From positions 1 to 13,109 of the forward strand of contig WAJW01000169.1 of NCBI GenBank assembly GCA_015523685.1: 13,109 bases of DNA, written 5' to 3'. Positions 1 to 7,470 of the stretch are shown here, piece after piece. The stretch's first letter is position 1. The number at the start of each line of letters is the position of its first letter. The notes below the pieces were generated by a model. The model searched no databases and was not told where the DNA came from. It saw nothing but the letters and a program-made list of their open reading frames with translations. The stretch is from Archaeoglobaceae archaeon (GTDB taxonomy: Archaea > Halobacteriota > Archaeoglobi > Archaeoglobales > JdFR-42). The position numbers were made by a program, and so were the translations under genes.

Positions 1-14
1 GAACAGAACAAAAT

Positions 15-143
15 TCAGAGATGGGGGATATACTCTCCAGGATTGCCTGTATGATCTACAGACCATTCTATACTTGGAACAAGCTGAAATCTTTCTACAA
101 TCCCAGACCACCCCGGAAGTATAGTTGCATGTCTAAAACCCAC
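15..143 (-). CDS. possible short ORF or decayed gene fragment, function unknown
   Basis: A 42-codon open frame reads from a GTG at 143 to a TGA at 15-17 on the minus strand. Its composition is protein-like: it begins GFRHATILPGW and ends NPGEYIPHL, with mixed hydrophobic and charged residues and the AGA/ATA codons typical of the window. The frame stays open upstream to a stop at 168-170, so no longer protein is possible here. The GTG lies 27.5 nt from the centre of the palindromic TATA box at 167-174, a spacing also seen at other genes in this window, so a leaderless transcript is conceivable. It could equally be the C-terminal remnant of a gene disrupted upstream. I do not recognise the family. 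The same stretch is open on the plus strand, but that reading looks like the shadow. Confidence 0.3.
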   Translation of the reverse strand: MGFRHATILPGWSGIVERFQLVPSIEWSVDHTGNPGEYIPHL

Positions 144-166
144 ATCATGTTCAAAAACAAAAGAAT

Positions 167-174
167 TTTATAAA
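167..174. promoter_or_regulatory. palindromic TATA box of the antiporter gene, possibly bidirectional
   Basis: TTTATAAA is self-complementary. Its centre (170.5) is 26.5 nt before the antiporter ATG at 197, which fits an archaeal TATA box feeding a leaderless or nearly leaderless transcript. The purine-rich AAAAGAA just upstream could act as a BRE. In the opposite direction the same box is 27.5 nt from the GTG at 143. Confidence 0.55.
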
Positions 175-196
175 CATCACGATTTAAACTCATATA

Positions 197-1459
197 ATGA
201 CTGCTCCATCAACGGAAATAATACCCCATGTCATGCTGAACCTGGCAGTGATGCTCTTTTTCGCAAAAATCTTCGGTGAACTTGTCGAAAAGTACCTCAG
301 GCAACCTGAAGTTCTCGGAGAGCTTATTGCCGGTATAATTCTGAGTCCCTTCGCCTTTGGCCCTCTATTTGGTTTCGAGCTTTTCACCGGATCTCCAATA
401 CCTGTATCGCCTGAAATTGACCTTATCGCCAACATTGGAGTTATCCTCCTTCTTTTCCTTGTTGGAGTTGAAACAGATATAGAAAAATTCGTGAAATTCG
501 GTTTTGTTGGCGGTCTTGTTGGAGCTGCAGGTATAATTCTTCCCTTCATTCTGGGATACCTCACCATTCTCTTCATGTACACTGGACCCCATGTCCATGA
601 GACAGCCCTCTTCGTTGGAGCCATGATGACAGCCACAAGCGTCGGGATAACAGCAAGGGTACTTCAGGATATCGGGAAACTGAACACGGAAGAGGGGACA
701 ACAATTTTAAGTGCTGCTGTGATAGATGACGTTCTCGGTATAATCGTGCTTGCGATAGTCATTGCCCTGACAGTTTCCAGAGAAGGGGGTGTGGAATCGG
801 GAATAGGGAGTATAGGGCTTATAATTTTAAAGGCTGTTGTATTCTGGCTCGTTCTCATATACATCGGGCTTAAATTTTCAGATCAGATATCAAAATTCCT
901 TCATCTATTCAGAAACCCGGGGTCTCAGCTCGCAATTGCCATTTCAATCGGCCTTATCGTTTCATATCTGGCCAATCTCGTTGGCCTTGCAATGATTATA
1001 GGGGCTTATGCAGCGGGACTGGCATTGTCCGCATCTGCCCATAAAGAATTTCTTGCACAGAGACTCAGACCAATATATGAGTTTCTCGTCCCCATTTTCT
1101 TTGTTGTCATGGGAATGCTTGTGGATGTCAAAAAAATACCCACAATAGCCGAACTGGGTGTTGTTATAGTGATCTTCGCCATTCTGGGGAAGTATATCGG
1201 ATGCTTTATTGCCGCCCATATAGGTGGGTTCAACAGAATCGGGTCTAACAGAATAGGGATCGGTATGATCCCCAGAGGAGAGGTCGGGCTTATAGTGGCA
1301 TACTACGGCCTCTCATACGGTGCCATCAACCAGGACATCTATGTGATTTCCGTTGTTATGTCTTTCGTCACGACCATGATAACTCCTGTACTGCTGAAAA
1401 GAACATTCACGTCCCCTGTTTCTGGGTGGGAGGGGAAAGGCCTGTTAGCGAGAAAATAG
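197..1459 (+). CDS. CPA2-family monovalent cation/proton antiporter (NapA/KefB-like membrane domain)
   Basis: This is an integral membrane exchanger expected to swap Na+ (or K+) for H+ across the cytoplasmic membrane. The 420 residues are almost entirely hydrophobic helices, about 12-13 segments, the usual size of the CPA2 membrane domain. Family motifs are visible: LGELIAGIILSPFAFGP near 40-56, ATSVGITARVL at 146-156, and the ion-binding aspartate pair in AAVIDDVLGI (D177-D178) expected in the discontinuous helix. Also present are PIFFVVMGMLVDV near 299-311 and PRGEVGLI at 359-366. The aspartate pair suggests electrogenic NapA-type chemistry; this is family knowledge, not proof of ion choice. 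No C-terminal TrkA-N/RCK or USP domain follows, since the protein ends shortly after the last helix. The ATG at 197 fits the TATA box centred at 170.5. It appears to be a single-gene unit. Confidence 0.9.
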   Translation: MTAPSTEIIPHVMLNLAVMLFFAKIFGELVEKYLRQPEVLGELIAGIILSPFAFGPLFGFELFTGSPIPVSPEIDLIANIGVILLLFLVGVETDIEKFVKFGFVGGLVGAAGIILPFILGYLTILFMYTGPHVHETALFVGAMMTATSVGITARVLQDIGKLNTEEGTTILSAAVIDDVLGIIVLAIVIALTVSREGGVESGIGSIGLIILKAVVFWLVLIYIGLKFSDQISKFLHLFRNPGSQLAIAISIGLIVSYLANLVGLAMIIGAYAAGLALSASAHKEFLAQRLRPIYEFLVPIFFVVMGMLVDVKKIPTIAELGVVIVIFAILGKYIGCFIAAHIGGFNRIGSNRIGIGMIPRGEVGLIVAYYGLSYGAINQDIYVISVVMSFVTTMITPVLLKRTFTSPVSGWEGKGLLARK

Positions 1460-1512
1460 CGATGGATCATATTATATGAATTAATATTATAAATGTATGA
1501 AAAAATTATAAT

Positions 1513-1539
1513 TTTCCTCATCATAAAGGAAACTTTTTT
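1513..1539 (+). terminator. hairpin plus T-run, candidate terminator of the antiporter gene
   Basis: TTTCCT (1513-1518) pairs with AGGAAA (1527-1532) across an 8-nt loop, and CTTTTTT follows directly. Archaeal transcription often stops at T-runs, so this could end the antiporter transcript, which stops 54 nt upstream. The same T-rich stretch (about 1534-1541) is also at TATA-box distance from the small ORF at 1565, so the two readings compete. A perfect 14-bp AT palindrome lies just upstream at 1502-1515. Confidence 0.35.
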
Positions 1540-1564
1540 AACATACCAGATCAGAGATATGATC

Positions 1565-1693
1565 ATGAACATGTGCATAAACTGCATATTCGGGGGGTGT
1601 GAGATGGAGGGAAAAGCGGTGGTCTGCCACGTCAGAGTCCCTCTGCTCGGGGATTTCCAGTTTTACTCAGAACTCACTCCTGTGAGACACTGA
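1565..1693 (+). CDS. possible cysteine-rich microprotein (42 aa)
   Basis: The frame from ATG 1565 begins MNMCINCIFGGCEMEGKAVV and ends SELTPVRH. It has four cysteines (C4, C7, C12, C21) and a histidine at 22, which could form one small metal site. The upstream T-rich TATA-like stretch at about 1534-1541 is about 27 nt before this ATG, as expected for leaderless expression. In-frame ATGs also occur at 1559 and 1571. A further in-frame ATG at 1604 has a GGGGGGTG Shine-Dalgarno-like sequence but would drop the first three cysteines. The stop overlaps the 3' end of cgi121 by 20 bp, tail to tail. The frame extends upstream to 1493, but that part looks like AT-rich intergenic DNA. I do not recognise a family, and it may not be a gene. 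Confidence 0.4.
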   Translation: MNMCINCIFGGCEMEGKAVVCHVRVPLLGDFQFYSELTPVRH

Positions 1694-2171
1694 ACAGGAC
1701 AACACGCTCCACAACAAGATCTTCTATTCTATTCTCTCCTGTAATTTCAATCTCTTCATTCGTTATGCCATACAGTTCCTGAATGACCCTTCTTTTTTCC
1801 GGGGTGAATTTCAGAACTTTTTTCTCTCTGAGAAATTCTCTGACCCATTCAACCGCGTTGTCATTGCCGAGAATCACAACCACAACCCTGTTCAAACCTT
1901 TTTTTATGCCAAATTTCAGTGCTTTTTTTATCTGTCTCTGGGCGGATACATACAGAAGGATTTCCATGCCCGGATCTGATGAAATGGGTTTTTTTCCAAA
2001 ATTTTTCATAGCTTTTTTCAGGGCAATTTCAACATGTTTTCTTCCAGCAACCATATCGGAATTTATGAACTGTATTGTTGCATCAAATTTCTTTTCAGCA
2101 TTTTTCACCGCTTTAATAAATTTTTCAGGATCTTCAACATGAATTTCTCCCTCGAGAACATGAAACCTCAT
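1674..2171 (-). CDS. cgi121: KEOPS complex subunit Cgi121
   Basis: Cgi121 is the small accessory subunit of the archaeal KEOPS complex, which makes N6-threonylcarbamoyladenosine at position 37 of ANN-decoding tRNAs. In the family it binds tRNA (3' CCA end) and contacts Bud32. The 165-residue protein matches the family in length and in its landmark stretches: an early QFINSDMVAGRKHVEIALKK-like segment, the central SDPGMEILLYVSAQRQIKKAL, and the later region around KGLNRVVVVILGN. No catalytic residues are expected. I chose the ATG at 2171 rather than the in-frame TTG at 2186: the TATA box centred at 2198.5 places transcription initiation at about 2171-2173, downstream of the TTG. It diverges from hisI and shares that TATA box. 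No other KEOPS gene is in the window. Confidence 0.88.
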   Translation of the reverse strand: MRFHVLEGEIHVEDPEKFIKAVKNAEKKFDATIQFINSDMVAGRKHVEIALKKAMKNFGKKPISSDPGMEILLYVSAQRQIKKALKFGIKKGLNRVVVVILGNDNAVEWVREFLREKKVLKFTPEKRRVIQELYGITNEEIEITGENRIEDLVVERVVLFSVSQE

Positions 2172-2194
2172 CCTTAGGGAAGACAACAGAATGT

Positions 2195-2202
2195 TTTATA
2201 AA
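2195..2202. promoter_or_regulatory. shared bidirectional TATA box between cgi121 and hisI
   Basis: The self-complementary box TTTATAAA is centred at 2198.5. The A of the cgi121 start codon (2171, minus) and the A of the hisI start codon (2226, plus) are each exactly 27.5 nt away. On the cgi121 side the adjacent GTGAAACA resembles a BRE; on the hisI side CAGAATG is a weaker match. No second convincing TATA box for hisI is visible, because the ATTTTAAA at 2213-2220 is too close to its ATG. Confidence 0.65.
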
Positions 2203-2225
2203 TGTTTCACAGATTTTAAATTGAT

Positions 2226-2591
2226 ATGGAGCTGAAATGGAATGATGATGGCCTCATCCCTGTTATAGTTCAGGACGAAAAAACCGGCGAGGTTCTCATG
2301 CTTGCATATATGAACAGAGAATCCCTTGAACTCACGATGAAAACGGGATTTGCCCATTACTGGAGCAGAAGCAGAGAGAAGATATGGAAAAAAGGCGAAA
2401 CATCAGAAAACACACAGAAGGTTCTTGAAATTCTTGTTGACTGTGATGGAGACGCACTTCTGTTGAAGGTAAACCAGAAAGGTGGAGCGTGCCATACGGG
2501 ATATCGCTCTTGCTTTTACAGAAAACTGAACGGAGAGGTTGTGGGGAAGAAGGTATTTGAACCTGAACAGGTTTATGGTGATGAGAGATGA
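2226..2591 (+). CDS. hisI: phosphoribosyl-AMP cyclohydrolase HisI
   Basis: HisI opens the adenine ring of phosphoribosyl-AMP, the third step of histidine synthesis, in the cytoplasm. The 121 residues contain the full family signature: [10 protein letters not shown] (25-34), HYWSRSR (44-50), WKKGETS (54-60), [10 protein letters not shown] (71-80) and [12 protein letters not shown] (86-97). C73, C89 and C96 are the expected zinc ligands, and D72, D74 and D76 the expected magnesium site. It is the single-domain form, with no HisE (phosphoribosyl-ATP pyrophosphatase) fused behind it. It is the first gene of an operon: its stop overlaps the next gene's start as ATGA (2588-2591). No other his gene is nearby, so histidine synthesis is probably scattered in this genome. 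Confidence 0.95.
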   Translation: MELKWNDDGLIPVIVQDEKTGEVLMLAYMNRESLELTMKTGFAHYWSRSREKIWKKGETSENTQKVLEILVDCDGDALLLKVNQKGGACHTGYRSCFYRKLNGEVVGKKVFEPEQVYGDER

Positions 2592-4369
2592 AATATGTTG
2601 TTGACACCTCTGTGGTGGTGGATGGCAGAATCATACCGATGATTGACGATGGGGTGATCAGGGGAACGATAGTGGTGCCTGAGGCAGTTATGACAGAGCT
2701 CGAAGCACAGGCAAATCAGGGAAGAGAGACGGGTGTTATAGGTATAGAAGAGATCAAGAAGATCCAGAGATATTCCGAAGAGGGTAAAATCACACTGAGG
2801 TTTGAGGGGAGAAAACCCACACCTGAAGAGATAAAACTCGCTAAATCAGGAGCAATAGACAGCATAATTCGCGAGATTGCCCTTAAGGAAGGAGCGACAC
2901 TCATAACGAGTGACAGGGTTCAGGCAGAGATAGCCGAATCCAAGGGGATAAAAGTTTTCTTCGTCAAACAGGAAAGACTTGATCCTTACGGGATTAAAAT
3001 ATGGGATTTTTTCACACCCGACACAATGTCGGTGCATCTGAAGGAAAATGTACCACCCTACGCAAAGAGGGGCAGTGTTGGTAAACTCAAACTCGTCAGG
3101 ATAAGGGATGAACCATCAACGGAAAAAGAGCTTGTGGATATGGCCACGGAGATTCTCGAATCAGCCAGACAGAATCCGGACTGTTTCATCGAAATAGAGA
3201 GGAAGGGCGTTACGGTAGTTCAGCTTAAAGAGCTTAGAATTGCCATTGCAAGGCCTCCCTTTTCGGATGGAATGGAGATAACAGCGGTGAGACCTGTGGC
3301 AAAGGTATCCATTGACGAGTACAATCTGGGAGAAGAGCTGAAAAAGAGATTTGTGGAGAGTCAGAGGGGAATACTCATAGCAGGCCCACCCGGCGCAGGA
3401 AAGTCAACGTTTGCAGCAACCCTTGCAGAGTTTCTCCATGACAGGGGATACATTGTAAAAACCATGGAATCCCCGAGAGATCTTATAGTAAAGGATGAGA
3501 TAACCCAGTATTCTCCTCTCGAAAACAACATGGCTCTAACAGCTGACATCCTGCTTCTTGTTCGGCCCGATTACACGATCTATGATGAGATACGAAAAAC
3601 ATCAGATTTTGAAATTTTTGCAGATATGAGGCTCGCAGGAGTCGGGATGATCGGAGTAATGCATGCAACAAGACCGATCGATGCCATACAGAGGATGCTT
3701 GGAAGGGTGGAGCTTGGAGTGATCCCCCAGGTGGTTGATACCATCATATTCATCGAAGGGGGAGAGGTTAAGGAGGTCTATGAACTGAGCTTCACGGTGA
3801 AGGTGCCTCATGGCATGCACGAGGAAGACCTCGCGAGACCTGTTATAGAGGTGAGGAGTTTCTCAGATGGTGAACCAAGATATGAGATCTACACCTTCGG
3901 AGAAGAGATCATTGTGATGCCCATAAAAAAGGAGAGGAAGAAATCCTATGAAGTTATCGAGAAGGCCCTGGAAAAGACCATAAAAAAACACGTCTCCAAT
4001 GCCGAGGTTGAGATGATATCCGACCATAAGGCAATAGTGAGAGTTCATCCGGAAGACATTCCTCGAATTCTCGGCAGGAAGGGTAGCAACATAACCTCCA
4101 TAGAAAAACAGTTCGGGATAAAAATAGACGTGAGGGAGCTGGAGAGAAAGAACAGAATGCCCGCTGAGATTGATGAGACAGAAAGATATTACGTGATAGG
4201 TGCCAGAGGTCTCGAAAAACGAACCGTAGATCTCTATGCAGAGGACAGATACCTCTTCAGCCCCACAGTGAGCAGTAAAGGATATATAAGGGTTAGAAAG
4301 GATAAGGAACTCGGTAAGATAATAAAAAGGGAACTTGAATCTGGAAAGAATATATTCATCGTTTCTTGA
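2588..4369 (+). CDS. pinA: PIN domain-ATPase-KH protein, PINA family (Holliday-junction motor)
   Basis: The 593-residue protein has three parts. First is an N-terminal PIN domain (about 1-130) with acidic residues D6, E37, D91 and D109 in the usual nuclease positions. Next is a secretion-ATPase-like (GspE/PilT) core (about 225-410) with Walker A GPPGAGKS at 266-273, an acidic DYTIYDEIR strand at 328-336 and [11 protein letters not shown] at 353-363. Last is a KH domain (about 485-520) with the GRKG loop at 496-499. This order is that of the archaeal PINA family; its Sulfolobus member is a hexameric ATPase reported to drive Holliday-junction branch migration with Hjc and Hjm. The role here is inferred from that. 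Whether the PIN domain cleaves is unknown, although its acidic set looks intact. Translation is coupled to hisI by the ATGA overlap, and a TIP49-like ATPase follows after 21 nt. Confidence 0.85.
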   Translation: MKYVVDTSVVVDGRIIPMIDDGVIRGTIVVPEAVMTELEAQANQGRETGVIGIEEIKKIQRYSEEGKITLRFEGRKPTPEEIKLAKSGAIDSIIREIALKEGATLITSDRVQAEIAESKGIKVFFVKQERLDPYGIKIWDFFTPDTMSVHLKENVPPYAKRGSVGKLKLVRIRDEPSTEKELVDMATEILESARQNPDCFIEIERKGVTVVQLKELRIAIARPPFSDGMEITAVRPVAKVSIDEYNLGEELKKRFVESQRGILIAGPPGAGKSTFAATLAEFLHDRGYIVKTMESPRDLIVKDEITQYSPLENNMALTADILLLVRPDYTIYDEIRKTSDFEIFADMRLAGVGMIGVMHATRPIDAIQRMLGRVELGVIPQVVDTIIFIEGGEVKEVYELSFTVKVPHGMHEEDLARPVIEVRSFSDGEPRYEIYTFGEEIIVMPIKKERKKSYEVIEKALEKTIKKHVSNAEVEMISDHKAIVRVHPEDIPRILGRKGSNITSIEKQFGIKIDVRELERKNRMPAEIDETERYYVIGARGLEKRTVDLYAEDRYLFSPTVSSKGYIRVRKDKELGKIIKRELESGKNIFIVS

Positions 4370-4390
4370 ATCTCTCACGGGGGTGGGACT

Positions 4391-5746
4391 TTGATTGAAG
4401 ATATTGCTGAAATACAGGAAGTAACAAGAAAATTTGAGAGAGTCGGAGCTCACTCCCACATCAGAGGTCTCGGGCTTGATGAGAATCTCAGAGCAATGGA
4501 TGTCGCGGATGGCCTTGTGGGTCAGAAAAAGGCAAGGGAGGCTGCTGGAGCAATAGTCAGGCTTATAAAGAGCGGTAAAATGGGAGGGAGAGGCATACTC
4601 ATAGCAGGTCCACCGGGAACGGGTAAAACCGCAATTGCCGTGGCAATAAGTAAGGAACTGGGCAGAGACCTGCCATTTGTCCAGCTAAGCGCTTCAGAGT
4701 GCTACAGTGCTGAAATGAAAAAGACTGAGGTACTGATACAGGCTATGAGAAAAGCAATAGGAGTCAGACTTAAGAGCATGCGAAAGGTTCTTGAGGGTGA
4801 GATAGTGGGGCTCGACTACAACATGGTTCCACATCCCTACAATCCATCAATGAAAATTCCTGATTCTGCGACCCTCACCCTTGCCACAAAGGATGAGAAA
4901 AAGAGCTACACCCTGAGTGGAAGGGTTGCCATGCAGTTCATGCAGGAGGGAGTTCAGATTGGTGATGTGATAATGATAGACCGGGAGTCTGCAAGGGTTG
5001 CAAGGCTGGGGAGATCTGGAAGAGGAGATAAAAGTTATGACATAGACAGCAGGGATATCGTCCCCGTTCCTGAAGGAAGCGTGGAGAAGGAGAAAGAGTT
5101 TGTGTATACTGTTACACTCCATGATCTCGATGAGGCGAATGCCAGAAGACCGGGACTGCTTTCCCTTTTCGGTGATACCGGCAGGGAAATAGACAATGAG
5201 GTGAGACAGGCCGTGGATGATCAGGTGAAGGAATGGGTGGAGAATGGAAGGGCGGAACTACTTCCAGGGGTGCTCTTTGTTGATGAAACCCATCTGCTGG
5301 ACATAGAACTCTTCTCATTCATGAACAGAGCTATGGAGTCGGAGCTTGCTCCAATAATAATACTGGCAAGTAACAGAGGGTTTGCAAGGATAAGGGGCAC
5401 GGATATAGTCAGTCCTCACGGAATTCCCCTCGATCTACTTGACAGACTTCTCATAATAACCACGGAACCATACACAAAGGAGGAGATAAAAGAGATAATC
5501 AGGATAAGGGTAAGGGAGAGCAATATTGAAATCGAGGATCAGGCCCTTGACTATCTCACAGAGATCGGAGAAAAAACCAGTTTGAGATATGCGACACAGC
5601 TCCTGGCTCCTGCATCAGAGATTGCCAGTCTGAACGGAAATGGAAAGGTAACAAAATCGGAGATCGAAAGGGTCGAAGGGCTGTTTGTTGATGTCTCTCA
5701 GAGCAGTCGCCTGCTTAAAAAGTGGGAGCAGGAATTTCTACAGTGA
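4391..5746 (+). CDS. archaeal TIP49 / RuvB-like AAA+ ATPase (RUVBL1/2 homologue)
   Basis: This is the archaeal counterpart of eukaryotic pontin/reptin, ring-forming AAA+ ATPases that serve in chromatin-remodelling and RNP-assembly complexes; the archaeal role is not settled. The 451 residues match the family. They show GLVGQKKAREAAG (41-53), Walker A GPPGTGKT (73-80) and an OB-like insertion domain at about 130-240. They also show Walker B LFVDETH (295-301, DETH where eukaryotic proteins have DEVH), sensor 1 ASNRG (326-330), LLDRL with a candidate arginine finger at R352, and SLRYATQLL with a candidate sensor-2 arginine at R399. The start is TTG 4391. It is supported by GGGGGTGGG (4379-4387) just upstream, a good match to the archaeal Shine-Dalgarno. 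It is the last gene of the hisI operon. Confidence 0.92.
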   Translation: MIEDIAEIQEVTRKFERVGAHSHIRGLGLDENLRAMDVADGLVGQKKAREAAGAIVRLIKSGKMGGRGILIAGPPGTGKTAIAVAISKELGRDLPFVQLSASECYSAEMKKTEVLIQAMRKAIGVRLKSMRKVLEGEIVGLDYNMVPHPYNPSMKIPDSATLTLATKDEKKSYTLSGRVAMQFMQEGVQIGDVIMIDRESARVARLGRSGRGDKSYDIDSRDIVPVPEGSVEKEKEFVYTVTLHDLDEANARRPGLLSLFGDTGREIDNEVRQAVDDQVKEWVENGRAELLPGVLFVDETHLLDIELFSFMNRAMESELAPIIILASNRGFARIRGTDIVSPHGIPLDLLDRLLIITTEPYTKEEIKEIIRIRVRESNIEIEDQALDYLTEIGEKTSLRYATQLLAPASEIASLNGNGKVTKSEIERVEGLFVDVSQSSRLLKKWEQEFLQ

Positions 5747-5760
5747 TTTCATTTTTTATC
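5747..5760 (+). terminator. T-run after the TIP49 gene
   Basis: The stop codon is followed by TTTCATTTTTTATCC, with six consecutive T at 5752-5757. No stem is evident. A T-run just after a stop is the commonest archaeal termination signal. The gap to the convergent GDPD gene is only 52 bp. Confidence 0.4.
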
Positions 5761-5798
5761 CTTATACCGTTTCGACCGATCTCCATGAAAGCAACCGG

Positions 5799-7385
5799 CT
5801 ATCCTGCATTGAGGAATTCTTTCATCCTTTCAGGATGATCCGTGATCACACCATCATAGAGAGATTTTAAACTTTCAAGCATGCTTTTTCTGTAAAAATT
5901 CTCATCCGCATATGCCCAGAAAAAAATTTTGAGCCCCGCAACTCGTAATCGCCTCAAAAACTCTTTGAACCTGTCCGGGCTAACTTGAAGTGCGGATTCA
6001 ATGGGGATAACAATGCACCATAATCCAAGCTCACGGGCGAGAAGGAGAGTCTCCGAGAATTTTTCCCTCATTTCAACAAGCTCCAGTGTCCCATCCATTG
6101 TTTTAAGCAGTCCAGACCTGAAATTTTCTCCTGATTCTTTTAAATCTCTCAGAATTTCTACATCAAAAGATGTTAAGACCACATTTTTTACATCATTCTC
6201 CCTGAGAACTTCCAATACTTCCTCAACTGCCTCCCTGTCCTTTATCTCTATATTGAGAAATGTATCATGTGGAATCACCTTTAAAACCTCTTCTAATGAT
6301 GGAATGGTCTGGCCGGCACCCATATGAACATTCTTCAACTCATTCAAGGTCAGATCTTTTACCGGAGTGGGATTTCCTGTGAATCTCTGTAATGTGGAAT
6401 CATGGAAGACCACCGCTTTTCCATCTTTTGAAAGCCAGACATCAAGCTCTACACCATCAGCCCCAGCGTTCAGGGCTTTAATGAAGGCTAAAACAGTATT
6501 TTCCGGGTATTTACCGGAGAATCCTCTGTGGCCAATAATCAATATATCCCTCTCACTCTGGCTTTGACGTGAAACCAGAAGAATTGCGTTTCTGATAAGG
6601 CTCATAAAATTTGAATCATTTTTTGAGATGGGGTTTTCATATCCCTCCCGATCATCAAAGCTATTTATCCATAGTATCCTGCCCAATCCATATTCTCTGA
6701 AGGTCACCAGAGGTTTTGAATCGGGAACAGGAGTTTTAAAAAGTATCCTAACGTCATCATTCCATTTCCCCCATACAATCTCTCCATCATCGAGTTCAAA
6801 TTCCTCTGGAAGGTCTCTGAAAATTACAGATTCTTCACCCGGGTTTTTCGCATACCTCACTTTTTCCATTCTACTGAATTCCAGAAGCCTTCCACCAAAA
6901 ATTTCTTCAAGAACTGTATTTCTTGTCCTTCTGTAAATTATGTCATGCCCTCCCACCAGCCCTCCCCCCTTCAAAACATATTCTTTCAGCCAATCCTGAA
7001 TTCTCTCTCTTCTCTCCTCTACCTCTGAAAGCTTGGTCACATCCGTTACCATCAAAATTACAGCCCGTGTTATATTCCTGTTCTGCGGAAATCTGAACAG
7101 TTGCTCCGGTGATCTCAGTGGAACAACTCTGAAATTCTCCTCGAGTGTTCTTTCAAGCCTTGATGCCAGTTTCTCTGTGAGAGATCTTTTGTCAACCCAA
7201 ACTAAGATGATGGATTTGCGGTCAATGCTGTGTCTCAGATAAATCACCGCGATGCTTAAAGCACGGAACAACCCATTTTTGAACCAGGCCAGTGCAACCA
7301 GAATAGCGGTGACAGTGACGTTGAGAAATAAACTTTTAAAGATGCTCAGTGTGAAGGTTGACAGCTGAAGGTCGAATACATGCAC
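5799..7385 (-). CDS. membrane-anchored ThuA-like / glycerophosphodiester phosphodiesterase fusion
   Basis: The 528 residues hold three regions. Residues 11-50 are hydrophobic (one or two membrane segments) and probably anchor the protein. Residues about 57-272 resemble a ThuA-like, class I glutamine-amidotransferase fold: GGGLVGGHDIIYRR (140-153) and YGLGRILWINSF (232-243) are the telling stretches. Residues about 281-525 are a GDPD barrel: GHRGFSGKYPENT (285-297, H286/R287/E296), VELDVWLSKDGKAVVFHD (312-329, E313/D315/H328), NIEIKD (378-383) and VITDHPER near the end. All catalytic positions for glycerophosphodiester hydrolysis are present. Substrate and orientation are unknown; a lipid headgroup or envelope role is inference. 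The GTG at 7385 is supported by a TATA box at 7413-7420 and an AAGGA-like sequence. The ThuA identification is from motifs only. Confidence 0.8.
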   Translation of the reverse strand: MHVFDLQLSTFTLSIFKSLFLNVTVTAILVALAWFKNGLFRALSIAVIYLRHSIDRKSIILVWVDKRSLTEKLASRLERTLEENFRVVPLRSPEQLFRFPQNRNITRAVILMVTDVTKLSEVEERRERIQDWLKEYVLKGGGLVGGHDIIYRRTRNTVLEEIFGGRLLEFSRMEKVRYAKNPGEESVIFRDLPEEFELDDGEIVWGKWNDDVRILFKTPVPDSKPLVTFREYGLGRILWINSFDDREGYENPISKNDSNFMSLIRNAILLVSRQSQSERDILIIGHRGFSGKYPENTVLAFIKALNAGADGVELDVWLSKDGKAVVFHDSTLQRFTGNPTPVKDLTLNELKNVHMGAGQTIPSLEEVLKVIPHDTFLNIEIKDREAVEEVLEVLRENDVKNVVLTSFDVEILRDLKESGENFRSGLLKTMDGTLELVEMREKFSETLLLARELGLWCIVIPIESALQVSPDRFKEFLRRLRVAGLKIFFWAYADENFYRKSMLESLKSLYDGVITDHPERMKEFLNAG

Positions 7386-7412
7386 AACCTGTCCTTATTA
7401 TTTACCCAACTT

Positions 7413-7420
7413 ATATTTTA
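7413..7420 (-). promoter_or_regulatory. TATA box of the ThuA-GDPD gene
   Basis: Read on the minus strand this is AAAATATA, centred about 31 nt before the GTG at 7385. It implies a leader of only a few nucleotides, in which AAGGACAGG may help choose the start. Confidence 0.4.
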
Positions 7421-7447
7421 TCGTTTATTCTGAATCAATCGTATCCA

Positions 7448-7464
7448 ATCTCAAAAAATGAGAT
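7448..7464 (-). terminator. hairpin after the HAD gene, candidate terminator
   Basis: ATCTCA and TGAGAT form a perfect 6-bp inverted repeat around five A on the plus strand (T-rich on the transcribed minus strand). It starts 6 nt past the HAD stop. It separates the HAD operon from the ThuA-GDPD gene, which has its own TATA box 28 nt further on. Confidence 0.4.
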
Positions 7465-7470
7465 CGTCCT

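Noticed and set aside
3..173. Plus-strand open frame of about 56 codons ending at TAA 171-173
   Set aside because: Its stop falls in the antiporter TATA box and its composition (Tyr, Lys, Arg and Met rich) looks like the codon-for-codon antisense of the more protein-like minus frame.
1469..1515. AT-rich direct repeats (ATATTATA twice) and the 14-bp AT palindrome as an origin or attachment site
   Set aside because: Short, low-complexity AT repeats are expected by chance in archaeal intergenic DNA; there is no replication or integrase gene beside them.
2172..2186. Longer Cgi121 start at TTG 2186
   Set aside because: It would lie upstream of the transcript start predicted from the TATA box at 2195-2202; ATG 2171 fits exactly.
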